Assembly: GCA_027485695.1 (NCBI GenBank)
Contig: JAIXQO010000002.1
Span: 186,001 to 250,000 of the forward strand
Source: Pseudomonadota bacterium
GTDB lineage: Bacteria > Bdellovibrionota > UBA1018
DNA: 64,000 nt
Reading direction: 5' to 3'
In this document: positions 7,960-17,060 of the stretch, piece by piece
Layout of the letters: each line of letters starts with the position of its first letter
Numbering within the stretch: the first letter of the stretch is position 1
Notes under the pieces: generated by a model
Databases searched by the model: none
What the model was told of the DNA's origin: nothing
What the model saw: the letters and a program-made list of their open reading frames with translations, nothing else
Translations under genes and position numbers: made by a program

Positions 7960-9465
7960 TCAGCGTTTTTTCTCCGTTTGCTCCAACTGCTTCATGAATT
8001 GATCGAACGCCTGAGGATTCTTTTCGAAATAGGCTGCGGCCGAATTATACAGATAATAACCGAGCGCCTGGTCGAGCAAATTCACCCCGTAACCGAACCA
8101 AGCGAGACGCGGATTGCCCGTTTTTTCAGCGAGCTTACGAAACTGCTCTCGAGTCGCGTTATCAACTACGGTTTGCGTATTGCCGACTCCAATCTCCCAA
8201 CCCGTATCGAACGCCGCCCGTGCCGGATCGACGCCGTCCTTGATGCAAAAACTCATGATGCTGGAATCAATGAACGATACGACTCCCATCGCGAACATTT
8301 TCGAAACAAACGACCGAGCCTGCATATGGTTGAGCAGTCCGTTGGTCAAAATCGTCTCGTTCGACATATAAAGGAAGTTCTGGAGAAAATCTTTGTCCGT
8401 AACGATTTTACCCAAACGACGGACAGGATTTGGATCCTGGTAGTCGCCCCAACGCGCCGATGTCTCCACTAAAACCTGAATCGCTTGGGACATCGAGATA
8501 TAGAGAAGGTCTTTGCGAACGCCCTGCACGACCCCCATCACGATGCCTCGAGCGGCCGGAGCGGCCTTATTGACGAGTTTGTGACTAGCGGCTTTTGCCG
8601 GAACGACGAGAGCTTGGGCTCGTTTTAAATCCAAACGTTTCAACGAACCTTCGACCACTTGGCCGAACCGGTTTGCAATCTGACGCGCGCCAAGCGAAAC
8701 ACCTTGATAGAATGGCGTTCCCGAGAGCGCAAGCGCACCTTGCTCAAGCGCCGTCCCTAAGTACTTGAGTCCACGAGTCATCGTGAAATAGACCGCGACA
8801 TCCGCCGCACTATTCGCCCAAAAACCGCCCCCACGACTCATATTCTTGAACTGTCGCCAATTCGCGTTCCATTCGGCTTGGATTCGCGCGTAAGCTTGAT
8901 CGGCAACCTGACCGGAAATTGCACCACTTTCCTTCAGGCGATCGACTTTCATTTCGCCTTCCAAAAGCATCATCTGTGCATTGAGGTAACGATCGTAATC
9001 TTGTTCGGCAACCGCAATCGACATCAAAAACGGGCCGACGGCGACCCGATAGAGTTGACGAGCGGACTGTTTGAAATCTGCCGACAGCCCACTGGCGAGC
9101 AGATCCCGCATCACATCGGTTCCCGATCGAACGGTCGCCTCACGGCTCAACACCGAACGAATGCCACTATTACTGATCGTGAACCAGACATCCGGAAGCC
9201 CGTTTTGGTTCGAATCGCGTCCGACGAGAATCAGGGGTTCCAACTTCGCGAGCGCTTCGCGAGGAATCACACCTGGCAGAGGGTCATAGACCGTGGTTAC
9301 TCGGAGCTCGAGAGCGCCCGCGCGAGTTTTTCCCTCGCGAATGTGTAACCGGTAACTCTCTCCATCAGAGTTTTTCCACGTAAAATACGTATCCGCTTGC
9401 GCGGCACTGACGGCGAAGAGAGCGACAAACGAAATCATCCAACGATGTAGAACCAAGCAATTCAT
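7960..9465 (-). CDS. Large secreted hypothetical protein
   Basis: The open frame reaches back to 9579, but the ATG at 9465 gives a proper signal peptide (hydrophobic WMISFVALFAVSAAQADT), so I take 501 residues. A segment DSNQNGLPDVWFTIS resembles a single acidic calcium-loop repeat. The rest is helical and rich in Ala, Arg and Gln, with several weakly hydrophobic stretches (for example RGIVMGVVQGV and MGVVSFIDSSIMSFCI) that could be membrane-associated. The C-terminus is charged (QLEQTEKKR). No family is recognised. It is divergent from the thioesterase-fold gene at 9631. Coding is well supported by length; function unknown. Confidence 0.75.
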   Translation of the reverse strand: MNCLVLHRWMISFVALFAVSAAQADTYFTWKNSDGESYRLHIREGKTRAGALELRVTTVYDPLPGVIPREALAKLEPLILVGRDSNQNGLPDVWFTISNSGIRSVLSREATVRSGTDVMRDLLASGLSADFKQSARQLYRVAVGPFLMSIAVAEQDYDRYLNAQMMLLEGEMKVDRLKESGAISGQVADQAYARIQAEWNANWRQFKNMSRGGGFWANSAADVAVYFTMTRGLKYLGTALEQGALALSGTPFYQGVSLGARQIANRFGQVVEGSLKRLDLKRAQALVVPAKAASHKLVNKAAPAARGIVMGVVQGVRKDLLYISMSQAIQVLVETSARWGDYQDPNPVRRLGKIVTDKDFLQNFLYMSNETILTNGLLNHMQARSFVSKMFAMGVVSFIDSSIMSFCIKDGVDPARAAFDTGWEIGVGNTQTVVDNATREQFRKLAEKTGNPRLAWFGYGVNLLDQALGYYLYNSAAAYFEKNPQAFDQFMKQLEQTEKKR

Positions 9466-9630
9466 GCGCGGGGAACTACCCGAAAAATCCAGTTCCTGTA
9501 AACGGAAGAACCCCGGATGATTTCGCTTTTCTTTGGTCCTTGCTGTGGAATTTCCGCAAAAAACACGTGAAAACAGCAAGTATTCAATTCACACTGATGA
9601 TTACCAACCGTTCTACGACGAGGACCTGCT

Positions 9631-10137
9631 ATGAATCGCGCACTCTGGAGTCGAGTTTTCAAAATCGCCCTGAACTTTTGGCCGTGCATCTGGTCGAGTG
9701 GTGGTCGCATCACTCACCTTTCGGAAGATTTCACCCTGCTTCGCATCCGACTCCCACTCAGTTGGCGAACGCGTAACCGCGTCGGCACGATCTACGGCGG
9801 GAGCATGTACTCGTCGACCGATCCGTTTTTTATGTTGATGCTGATGGAGATTTTAGGACGAGAGTTCGTCGTTTGGGACAAAGCCGGAAACATCCGATTC
9901 AAGCGCCCAGCTCAGGAAACGCTGTATGTTGAATTCAGAATCACTCCCGAAATGCTCGCAGCCGTCCGTGAGACTGTCGCACGCGCGAAAGAGGGCAGTT
10001 TCACCTGGACGATCGAACTCAGGAGCGCAAGCGGCGTCGTCCATGCGGAAATCGAAAAGACGATCTATGTAGCCCAGAAGTCGTTTTATCGCGAGAAGCT
10101 CGCTAGTCGATCCAGACTAACCGAGAAGACTGAGTAG
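9631..10137 (+). CDS. DUF4442 family thioesterase-fold protein
   Basis: 168 residues with the layout of DUF4442 proteins, a hot-dog-fold family related to PaaI-type acyl-CoA thioesterases. The motif RNRVGTIYGGSMYSSTDPF (about residues 47-65) corresponds to the conserved N-x-x-G-T-x-F/Y-G-G region that forms the substrate helix in this family. The role is probably hydrolysis or binding of an acyl thioester, but no substrate is established. Its 3' end overlaps the convergent SNF2 helicase gene by 21 bases. Confidence 0.85.
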   Translation: MNRALWSRVFKIALNFWPCIWSSGGRITHLSEDFTLLRIRLPLSWRTRNRVGTIYGGSMYSSTDPFFMLMLMEILGREFVVWDKAGNIRFKRPAQETLYVEFRITPEMLAAVRETVARAKEGSFTWTIELRSASGVVHAEIEKTIYVAQKSFYREKLASRSRLTEKTE

Positions 10138-12999
10138 ATCGTCGCGAGTCAACGTTACAGCCCGGTCGCCGCCCTCGAGGGCCTGATGAGCGAGCTCCCG
10201 CTTGGAGTCTTGAAGTGCGACGATTTTTTCTTCGAGCGTATCGCGAGTGATCAAACGATGAACAAGAACCGGGTTCTCTTGCCCGATTCGGTGCGCACGA
10301 TCGATGGCTTGCTCCTCGACCGCGGGGTTCCACCAGCTATCCATGATATAGACGTGGTCGGCAGCCGTCAGAGTCAGACCGACGCCTCCGGCCTTGAGGG
10401 AGATCAGGAACACGGGCGGACCATCGGCACGTTGAAATTCTTCGACAACACGAGCTCGATCCGTCGTACTGCCATCCAAACGTACATAACGAATCCCCTC
10501 TTGCGTGAGTCGCTCCCCGATCAGATCTAAGAACGAAGTCCACTGCGAGAACACGAGCGAACGGTGCCCCAGTTCAATAGACGCGCTGAGGCTCTCAGTA
10601 AGCAGATCTAGCTTAGAGGACGTTTTGGCTTGTTCGCCCGGAATGAGAGCGGAATGGCAACACGCCTGCCTGAGCCTGAGGAGCAACTCTAGGGCGCTGA
10701 AAACAGAGCCGCCTTGCTCAAGTTTCTCCACCACTTCTCGACGAGAACTCGCAAGCAACGTTTGATACAAATCGCGTTCCGATTGCGATAGATCGCACTG
10801 GAGAGTCACTTCGGTTTTTGGAGGAAGCTCCGGGGCGACGTCACGTTTCATGCGCCTTAAGATGAACGGTTGAATGCGCTTTCTTAAACGCTCGAGAGCG
10901 TGCGCATCCCCCTCTTGAATCCGAAGAGATACTTCGCGCTCGAATTCCGCACGCGTTCCCAGGAGCCCCGGGTTCACGAATTGAAACTGACTCCAGAGAT
11001 CTGTCATTCGGTTCTCGATCGGCGTACCACTGAGAGCGATCCGAAACCGCGCCTTGAGTGAATGAGCCGCTTGAGCGATTTGCGAATCCGGATTTTTCAG
11101 AATCTGTGCTTCGTCGATGATTGCAGTGTCCCAGACAGGCTCTGTCAGGATCTCCCGATCTGAACGCAAAATACCGTAACTGGTCAGCGTCACGTCGCAG
11201 TCCAGCCTCAATCGACGATCGGCTCCGTAGTAGAAACCCACGGTGAGTTTTGGGCGAAACCGCGCGAGTTGCTCTTGCCAACTCGAGAGAACACTCGTCG
11301 GACAAACAATCAGCGCGCGCCCTCGAATCGACGCAATTGCCTGGAGCGTTTTTCCCAAACCCATGTCATCTGCGAGCAGCGCTCCCAAGTCCGACTCTCT
11401 CAAGAAATGCAGCCAATTCACGCCCTGCCGCTGATAAGGACGGAGTTCGGCTTGAAGGTCCGACGGAAGCCGCGCATTCGGAAGAGTCGTGAAATCTTGA
11501 ATGCGGTCGCGAAACGCCGCCCATCGCTCGGGTAGTTCCACGCCGAGTTCGGTTGCGATGGCGACTGCTTCGGGTCTGAGAACGGGAGAATTCACGCCGT
11601 CTGGTTGCCCATCTTTGAGCGCAAAAAGACGCTCGATCCGAGCACCGTACTTCTCAAACCAATCGCGCGGAACCTCGGCAAATCCTCCATCGAGGAGACG
11701 AACAAAAGAAGCGTTCTCGCGCCAAGCCTCGAACGCCGCCGTCATCGATGCTTCACGTCCACTACCGGTTTTAAAAACGAGTCCGAATGAGCCCTGTTCT
11801 GAGAATGAAAACTGCGCTGCTAGATCAGAGACGGGATTAAACGCTGCATGACCGCTGCCATCAAAATCCCAGCCCTCGGAGCGGCTCAGGAAATCCACGG
11901 CCTCAAGACCCGAGAAGATCGCCCGATTTCCAATCGATAACTGAAGCCGTTCTCGCAAGTCGATCGCAAGCTTGCGCTCTTCGGCCTCGTTTCGCGCACT
12001 GTATGGAGACGGGTACTCGATCGCCGCCACGACCGATAACCGGTCCGAATCCATTCGATCCGTTCGGAGGACCACTCGGGGTAAATCGTGCGTGACGTTG
12101 GGGAGTCGTCGCGTTTGGATTTCCACTGAGATTTTCGCCTGGAGCTTAGGCAAAATGTCGCTCACGAGCGCAACCACCTCAGGACCACTCCATCTTCTAC
12201 CGGGCGGATCAATGAGTTTCCGTTCTTCGGGAGTCAGTCCGGGGTCGTCGAGAATCACCATTTTCCTTGCGGAGAGTGCAAGACCACCCTCGAAGATCTC
12301 TTCTACGGGTGCGATCTCCTGGGCTAACAATCGAAATCCATCGCCGTCGTCTCGGATGACGGCACCGATGGGCTGCAATTTTCCACCGATCGACAGGGGT
12401 ATCCCGTCGAGTTCCCATCCCGAGATGTTTTTCAGGCGAGGAGAGATTCGACTCCATCGCTCTCGGTCCAGTCGAGTCACCGACGGATCACCCCAAAGTG
12501 AATCGATAGCGAAATCATCCTGGGTCGCGACAATCTTGGGTTTCGCGATTCGACCAGAATCGCGCCCGGAAACCTCACTCATCAATGTCTGTGTGAGGCG
12601 TTCTCCCTGGATTAAGCGCTCCAAACAGAGCCGTTTGCCCTCGCGATACAAGCGGTACTGAACCGCGTGCGAAGCGCCCGCGCGATCTGATCCTACTTCG
12701 GGTGCCTTGAGGCCGCCTCTCAGCGCGACGACCGCGGCTGCCACATGCGAACAGGGTTCTGATTTTTCATCGCAGTCGCAGAAATAGTCTTCGTCTCCGG
12801 GCCAAAGGCTAACCTTGTGACTGACCGCTCGCGCATCGGAACTGACCCGAAGCACGATCTCCTCACCGGTCGCTTGATCCAAGTGCACGGCTCCCGCTCG
12901 GGAGCTCGAGACACCTCTTGACCAAACCGCCGGAAGGCAGGCTTTTTGAAGCTGCTGAAAGAACGCAATCATTTCCGGCGAATTCAGCTGAAGCGTCAT
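10117..12999 (-). CDS. SNF2-family helicase with SWIM zinc finger
   Basis: 960 residues. Near residues 73-88 a SWIM-type zinc finger is visible (CDCDEKSEPCSHVAAAV, a C-x-C then C-x-H pattern), followed by a long region of unknown fold and then a complete SNF2 ATPase: ADDMGLGKTLQAIA (Walker A), IIDEAQILKN (DEAQ box), ALSGTPIENR (motif III), LVFSQWTSFLDL and LISLKAGGVGLTLTAADHV with DRAHRIGQ (motifs V and VI). Such proteins move along double-stranded DNA and remodel protein-DNA contacts; bacterial RapA/HepA relatives act on RNA polymerase. The ATG overlaps the stop of the upstream GDT1-family gene (ATGA), so the two are translated from one message. It overlaps the convergent thioesterase gene at its 3' end. 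Confidence 0.93.
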   Translation of the reverse strand: MTLQLNSPEMIAFFQQLQKACLPAVWSRGVSSSRAGAVHLDQATGEEIVLRVSSDARAVSHKVSLWPGDEDYFCDCDEKSEPCSHVAAAVVALRGGLKAPEVGSDRAGASHAVQYRLYREGKRLCLERLIQGERLTQTLMSEVSGRDSGRIAKPKIVATQDDFAIDSLWGDPSVTRLDRERWSRISPRLKNISGWELDGIPLSIGGKLQPIGAVIRDDGDGFRLLAQEIAPVEEIFEGGLALSARKMVILDDPGLTPEERKLIDPPGRRWSGPEVVALVSDILPKLQAKISVEIQTRRLPNVTHDLPRVVLRTDRMDSDRLSVVAAIEYPSPYSARNEAEERKLAIDLRERLQLSIGNRAIFSGLEAVDFLSRSEGWDFDGSGHAAFNPVSDLAAQFSFSEQGSFGLVFKTGSGREASMTAAFEAWRENASFVRLLDGGFAEVPRDWFEKYGARIERLFALKDGQPDGVNSPVLRPEAVAIATELGVELPERWAAFRDRIQDFTTLPNARLPSDLQAELRPYQRQGVNWLHFLRESDLGALLADDMGLGKTLQAIASIRGRALIVCPTSVLSSWQEQLARFRPKLTVGFYYGADRRLRLDCDVTLTSYGILRSDREILTEPVWDTAIIDEAQILKNPDSQIAQAAHSLKARFRIALSGTPIENRMTDLWSQFQFVNPGLLGTRAEFEREVSLRIQEGDAHALERLRKRIQPFILRRMKRDVAPELPPKTEVTLQCDLSQSERDLYQTLLASSRREVVEKLEQGGSVFSALELLLRLRQACCHSALIPGEQAKTSSKLDLLTESLSASIELGHRSLVFSQWTSFLDLIGERLTQEGIRYVRLDGSTTDRARVVEEFQRADGPPVFLISLKAGGVGLTLTAADHVYIMDSWWNPAVEEQAIDRAHRIGQENPVLVHRLITRDTLEEKIVALQDSKRELAHQALEGGDRAVTLTRDDLLSLLG

Positions 13000-13586
13000 G
13001 GAGTGACCTTAAGCGCGGCCCATTCCACGTACCCTTGGTAGGCGGAATAGACTCCGAAAACAAAGAACAAGGTTGCGGCAAAAATTCTGACCCATTTCAT
13101 CTGCACCCGATGAGCGAGGCGATCACCGAGGAATACCGCGAGACCGTCCGTCACCATCATTCCCAAAGTGGTGCCGATCGTGACCCAAAACATGGATTGA
13201 AAACGTGCTGCGAGTGCTACGGTGGCAAATTGGGTTTTATCACCCATCTCGGCCAAGAAAAAGAGAACTGCCGTCGTTAGGAATGCGCCGTACTTGGCCG
13301 AAGACTCACCTTCGTCCAAGGTGTCTGGTTTCAAAGTCCAAATCCCAAAACCGATAAAAAGCGTAGCAAGAATGAACGAAAGCACATGCGGATGCACTTG
13401 CGCCGCCGCCCACGCCCCGACGCTGGAGGCGAGCGCGTGATTGAATACGGTTGCGACAAAAATCCCAGCCAGGATTGGAAGGGGTTTGCGGAATCGCGCC
13501 GCAAGCGAGAACGCTAGCAGCTGGGTCTTGTCCCCCATTTCGCTGGCCGCAACGAGAGCAAAAGAACTAAAAATGGATTCGAACAT
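12996..13586 (-). CDS. TMEM165/GDT1 family cation transporter
   Basis: A 196-residue inner-membrane protein with about six helices arranged as an inverted repeat. The family signature E-x-G-D-K-T appears twice, as ASEMGDKTQLLAF near residue 14 and LAEMGDKTQFATV about 110 residues later. GDT1 relatives export Mn2+ (MneA in Vibrio) or exchange Ca2+/Mn2+ for protons. The frame runs back to 13661, but the ATG at 13586 starts right at the conserved FESIFSSFALVAASEMG sequence and the upstream residues look like leader. The long structured 5' region is worth attention because Mn exporters of this type are often under manganese riboswitches. It is co-translated with the SNF2 helicase. Confidence 0.9.
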   Translation of the reverse strand: MFESIFSSFALVAASEMGDKTQLLAFSLAARFRKPLPILAGIFVATVFNHALASSVGAWAAAQVHPHVLSFILATLFIGFGIWTLKPDTLDEGESSAKYGAFLTTAVLFFLAEMGDKTQFATVALAARFQSMFWVTIGTTLGMMVTDGLAVFLGDRLAHRVQMKWVRIFAATLFFVFGVYSAYQGYVEWAALKVTP

Positions 13587-14003
13587 GAGTCGCCTCACTC
13601 TTACTGAATAAAATGTCGTGAGGTCTGGAAGAAGAAGCAGGGCTTTTCGACAAGACGACACGACGGTTGATCATCGTGTCAGTCTCGTCAGCCGGTCAGA
13701 CCGGTGATGGAACCGGAGCCTCCGCAAATGCGCCTAAGGCTCAGTCTGTCGATTCCATCTCTGCGAGGTCTTAAAAATACATTTTAAAACCTTACAGACG
13801 ACTACTCCCTGAAAGGAACTTCTTTAAGATAGGGGAACTCCAGGCGTGCGGCAACCTCATTATCGAGAGCCGCCCCATTATACACCCATATGTATAATCA
13901 TTCCCTATTTTACCATCTAATCTCTTGCGCGATTTCGTCCTATTCTGGTTTCAACAGGTTCTTTGAATCACTGCATTCCAAATAAACCCCCAGGAGAACA
14001 CTT
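13587..14003. other. Intergenic region, divergent promoters and structured leader
   Basis: 417 bases without a supported gene. The part next to the GDT1 gene (about 13600-13760) is dominated by inverted repeats described separately. The remainder (13760-14003) is AT-rich around 13770-13800 and 13880-13920 and presumably holds promoters for both divergent operons, but I see no unambiguous -35/-10 pair. An AGGAG ribosome site lies directly before the pirin gene. Confidence 0.6.
13649..13759 (-). promoter_or_regulatory. Structured 5' leader of GDT1-family gene
   Basis: Three hairpins can be drawn. 13649-13689: about 15 pairs, with one bulge, around a 10-base loop (GACACGA at 13657-13663 with TCGTGTC at 13674-13680, plus eight outer pairs including one G-U). 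13692-13704: CCGGT/ACCGG with a three-base loop. 13706-13759: GATGGAA/TTCCATC outside and GAGCCT/AGGCTC inside. On the minus strand this would be the mRNA leader of the putative Mn exporter. I could not fit it to the yybP-ykoY consensus by eye, so the identity is open. Confidence 0.5.
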
Positions 14004-14702
14004 ATGATCCAGCTCAGAAAATCCGAAGCCCGTGGCCACGCCGATCATGGCTGGCTGAAGTCCCACCACACTTTTTCGTTCGCCTCTTACCGTGATCCGC
14101 GATTCAACGGATTCCGCGATCTCCTCGTGATCAACGAGGACCGAGTTGCCCCCGCTCAAGGATTCGGCAAGCATTCGCACGACAATATGGAGATCGTTTC
14201 CTACGTCTTGGAGGGCGAACTTGAACACCGCGATAGCATGGGAAATGGTTCCGTGCTCAAACCCGGCACCATTCAGCGGATGAGTGCTGGCACCGGCGTC
14301 ACTCACAGCGAGTTCAACGGATCCAAAGAAAAACTGGTTCATTTTTTTCAGATCTGGATCCTCCCCGAAGCCCAGGAATTGGCACCTGGATACGAGGAGA
14401 AGTATTTTGAACCCCAGTCTAAACAGGACCAACTCCGACTGCTGGTCTCTCGCGACGGTCGACAAGGATCGATTCGAATCAATCAAGACGTGGCACTCTA
14501 TGGTTCGCTACTCAGTGCTGGAAAAACCGTCGAGCACTCCATTGCTCCGTCACGAGGCGGCTGGGTGCAAGTCGCCAGCGGTACCATCGAACTCAATGGC
14601 GTCCGCATGACGAGCGGCGATGGTGCCTCGATCGTGGATGAACAAAAAATCCAGATTCGAGCAATCGAACCTTCTGAATTCTTGGTTTTCGATTTAGCGT
14701 AA
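14004..14702 (+). CDS. Pirin family protein, YhhW-type
   Basis: 232-residue bicupin. The N-terminal cupin has the metal ligands of pirins in GFGKHSHDNME (His57, His59) and GTGVTHSEFN (His101, Glu103), and opens with RGHADHGWLKSHHTFSFASY, typical of the YhhW/YhaK group whose members show quercetin 2,3-dioxygenase activity in vitro. It is probably a cytosolic redox or electrophile-responsive protein. It heads a four-gene operon: OsmC 18 bases later, then an FMN reductase, then a second pirin overlapping by 4 bases. This grouping suggests a response to quinones or other electrophiles. An AGGAG site precedes the ATG. Confidence 0.93.
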   Translation: MIQLRKSEARGHADHGWLKSHHTFSFASYRDPRFNGFRDLLVINEDRVAPAQGFGKHSHDNMEIVSYVLEGELEHRDSMGNGSVLKPGTIQRMSAGTGVTHSEFNGSKEKLVHFFQIWILPEAQELAPGYEEKYFEPQSKQDQLRLLVSRDGRQGSIRINQDVALYGSLLSAGKTVEHSIAPSRGGWVQVASGTIELNGVRMTSGDGASIVDEQKIQIRAIEPSEFLVFDLA

Positions 14703-14720
14703 TCGCGGAGGACTTCCACT

Positions 14721-15113
14721 ATGAGCACTATCGTCGTACGCCGCGGATCCGGCGCCGTTGATCAAGACATCCAAATCCGCAATCACCGGATCCTCTCGGA
14801 TAGCAACGAGAAATCCGGAGGACAGGATGCCGGGCCATCCCCTCACGACCTCTTGGCGGCAAGCCTGGCCGCCTGCACCTCCATGACTCTCACCATGTAT
14901 GCGGCTCGCAAATCCTGGGACGTCTCGAAACTCGAAGTCCAAGTACAAATCACCCGCGAAGACGCCAGCGGAACGGTTTTCGAACGAGTGATTCGTGGAC
15001 TTGATCATTTTTCCGAAACGGACCTAGCGCGACTCCTCGAAATCGCCAACCGTTGCCCCGTTCACCGCGTCCTCAGCGGAAAAATCGAAATTCAAACCCA
15101 AGTGGCGCCCTGA
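14721..15113 (+). CDS. OsmC-family peroxiredoxin
   Basis: 130 residues. The two reactive cysteines of OsmC/Ohr proteins are present: Cys52 in LAASLAACTSMT and Cys112 in NRCPVHRVLSG. GPSPHDLLAAS before the first cysteine and the length match the YhfA/OsmC branch, which reduces organic hydroperoxides. It sits between a pirin and an FMN reductase in one operon and its role is likely peroxide or electrophile detoxification in the cytoplasm. Confidence 0.92.
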   Translation: MSTIVVRRGSGAVDQDIQIRNHRILSDSNEKSGGQDAGPSPHDLLAASLAACTSMTLTMYAARKSWDVSKLEVQVQITREDASGTVFERVIRGLDHFSETDLARLLEIANRCPVHRVLSGKIEIQTQVAP

Positions 15114-15131
15114 GCGCTCGGAGAACTTAAA

Positions 15132-15683
15132 ATGAAACTCGTCGCAATCGTCGGAAGCCTTCGAAAAAACTCTTATAACCGCTCTATTTTTCGTTTCTAT
15201 CAAACGTTGCTCTCAAATGGCGTGACGATCGAAGAAGTGAGTTTCGCGGATTTCCCGCTCCTGAATGAAGACCTCGAAGTATCTCAATTTCCGGAATCCG
15301 TCACACGCCAAGGCGAACTCATTCGTTCTGCCGACGGCATTTTGTTTTTCACGCCCGAATATAATTCATCGATTCCCGGTGGCCTCAAGAACGCGATCGA
15401 TTGGATATCCCGTGTAGACACCTCTCCGTTTGCTGGAAAACCGGCTGCGATCTTGAGTGCATCCCCTGGGAAACTCGGAGGCGCTCGCATGCAACCTCAC
15501 CTGAGACAGGTCGGCGCCGCTCTCGACATTCAGTTCATGAATCGTCCGGAGATCTTGATCTCAACCGCTCATGAACAGATCAATGAATCCGGCGAACTCA
15601 TCAACGAATCGACCCAAAAATTCCTGCGCAAACACTACGCCTCATTCGTCGCGTTTGTCGAAAAATTCCGAGGTGCGAAGTGA
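15132..15683 (+). CDS. NADPH-dependent FMN reductase
   Basis: 183 residues with a flavodoxin-like fold. The FMN-binding opening GSLRKNSYNRSIF (about residues 8-20) and the signature PEYNSSIPGGLKNAIDWISR (about residues 76-95) are those of the ChrR/YieF/AzoR-type NAD(P)H:FMN oxidoreductases that reduce quinones, chromate and other acceptors by two electrons. GGAGAAC lies upstream of the ATG. The stop overlaps the start of the following pirin gene. Context in a pirin-OsmC operon favours quinone or electrophile reduction as the job. Confidence 0.92.
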   Translation: MKLVAIVGSLRKNSYNRSIFRFYQTLLSNGVTIEEVSFADFPLLNEDLEVSQFPESVTRQGELIRSADGILFFTPEYNSSIPGGLKNAIDWISRVDTSPFAGKPAAILSASPGKLGGARMQPHLRQVGAALDIQFMNRPEILISTAHEQINESGELINESTQKFLRKHYASFVAFVEKFRGAK

Positions 15684-16549
15684 ATACGATCGAGCTCATC
15701 ATCGAACCTAGGACTGCTCAGATCGGCGATGAGTTCGAAGTCAAACGCATCCTCCCGTTCCGCGCACGACGTATGGTGGGGCCATTCATTTTCCTGGATG
15801 AAATGGGGCCTATGACGGTTTCAACCGACGGTTCGGCCGACGTCCTCCCTCATCCGCACATCGGCCTTTCAACGGTGACGTACTTGTTCGAAGGCGAACT
15901 CATTCACCGGGACAGCTTGGGTACGTATCAATCCATTTTGCCGGGCGAAGTGAACTGGATGACAGCCGGTCGTGGGATCGTGCATTCCGAACGGTTCAGG
16001 AAGACCGAGAGCGGTCACTCCCGCGTTTACGGAATTCAGGCTTGGGTGGCACTACCGCAAGCGCTCGAGGAGACAGAGCCGAGTTTCGCCCACTACGCGA
16101 AATCCGAACTTCCGGTATTCGAAAAAAACGGGGTGCGCATTCAACTGATCGCGGGCTCTGCGTGGGAGTTCTCGTCACCCGTAAAAACACACTCGCCACT
16201 TTTCTATCTTTCGACCGAGTTCTCACCGGAACAACAACTCGTTTTTGATGCCTGTGGGCAAGAAGCCGCATTCTACCTCGCCCAAGGCGAAGTTCGCATC
16301 GACGGAGAAACGATCGCCGCACCAAAACTCGTCGTGCTCAAGACCGGCGCATCCATCGAGATCTCCGCCACAAAAAAATCTCTCGGCATGCTCCTCGGTG
16401 GAGAAGCCTTGGACGGGCCGAGATTCATTTCATGGAATTTCGTTTCCTCTTCCAAAGAACGACTCGATCAAGCGCGCGATGACTGGAAAGCACAGCGATT
16501 TCCGAAAATCCCGGGAGAAACCGGCTTCGTCCCGTTTCCAGAAAAATAA
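15680..16549 (+). CDS. Pirin family protein, second in operon
   Basis: 289-residue bicupin, longer than the first pirin and of the canonical pirin type. Metal ligands are seen in LPHPHIGLSTV (His58, His60) and GRGIVHSERF (His102, Glu104). It overlaps the FMN reductase gene by 4 bases, so translation is coupled. The two pirins in the operon belong to different sub-branches, which argues for distinct partners rather than a recent duplication. Activity could be quercetinase-like or regulatory. Confidence 0.92.
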   Translation: MNTIELIIEPRTAQIGDEFEVKRILPFRARRMVGPFIFLDEMGPMTVSTDGSADVLPHPHIGLSTVTYLFEGELIHRDSLGTYQSILPGEVNWMTAGRGIVHSERFRKTESGHSRVYGIQAWVALPQALEETEPSFAHYAKSELPVFEKNGVRIQLIAGSAWEFSSPVKTHSPLFYLSTEFSPEQQLVFDACGQEAAFYLAQGEVRIDGETIAAPKLVVLKTGASIEISATKKSLGMLLGGEALDGPRFISWNFVSSSKERLDQARDDWKAQRFPKIPGETGFVPFPEK

Positions 16550-16552
16550 CGT

Positions 16553-16909
16553 TTAGCGAACGTGCATGAATTCGCGGATCGTGTGTCGGAGTTCATCGGC
16601 GTTCATCACTCCACTGACGACGGCAGGTTCGGTCGGGCCGGCGATGAAGAGCGTGGTCGGAACGCCTTTGACCCCGAATAGTTCCGGAATCTCCGGCGCG
16701 TGGTCGATGTTGACCTTGAACACGTCGATCTTGCCTTCGAACTCCTGGGACATTCGTTCTAAGACGGGCGCAAAAACCTTACATGGACCGCACCAGTCGG
16801 CGAAAAGATTCACGAGAGCCGGACGCGAGCCCAGAAATTCCCACTCTTCGCTCTTGGTGGGGTCAAAGATGCGGGAATAGAACTGGTCGCGGTCGAGAAT
16901 CTCAATCAT
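16553..16909 (-). CDS. Thioredoxin
   Basis: 118 residues, no signal peptide, so a cytoplasmic thiol-disulfide reductant. The active site is FADWCGPCKVFAPVL and the cis-proline segment is GVKGVPTTLFI. Length and motif are those of classical thioredoxins. It is convergent with the pirin operon, with three bases between stops, and would supply reducing power to peroxiredoxin-type enzymes such as the adjacent OsmC, although that link is positional only. Confidence 0.93.
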   Translation of the reverse strand: MIEILDRDQFYSRIFDPTKSEEWEFLGSRPALVNLFADWCGPCKVFAPVLERMSQEFEGKIDVFKVNIDHAPEIPELFGVKGVPTTLFIAGPTEPAVVSGVMNADELRHTIREFMHVR

Positions 16910-17060
16910 GACTCATTCGACCATGAAAACTGGGGATTCTCGATATGAAAAAGCAAACTCACTTGGCATGTTTTAGGCATATCTAAAAGTACAGGCGGGA
17001 GAAACTCCCCGCTCTCCGTGACCACTCATGGTTGACGTCAAACCAAATACGGGAGGCCAG

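Noticed and set aside
11972..12661. 229-codon plus-strand open frame
   Set aside because: Antisense of the SWIM-SNF2 helicase; no family resemblance.
13649..13759. yybP-ykoY Mn riboswitch
   Set aside because: The conserved GGGGAG-type loop could not be found, so only an unassigned structured leader is reported.
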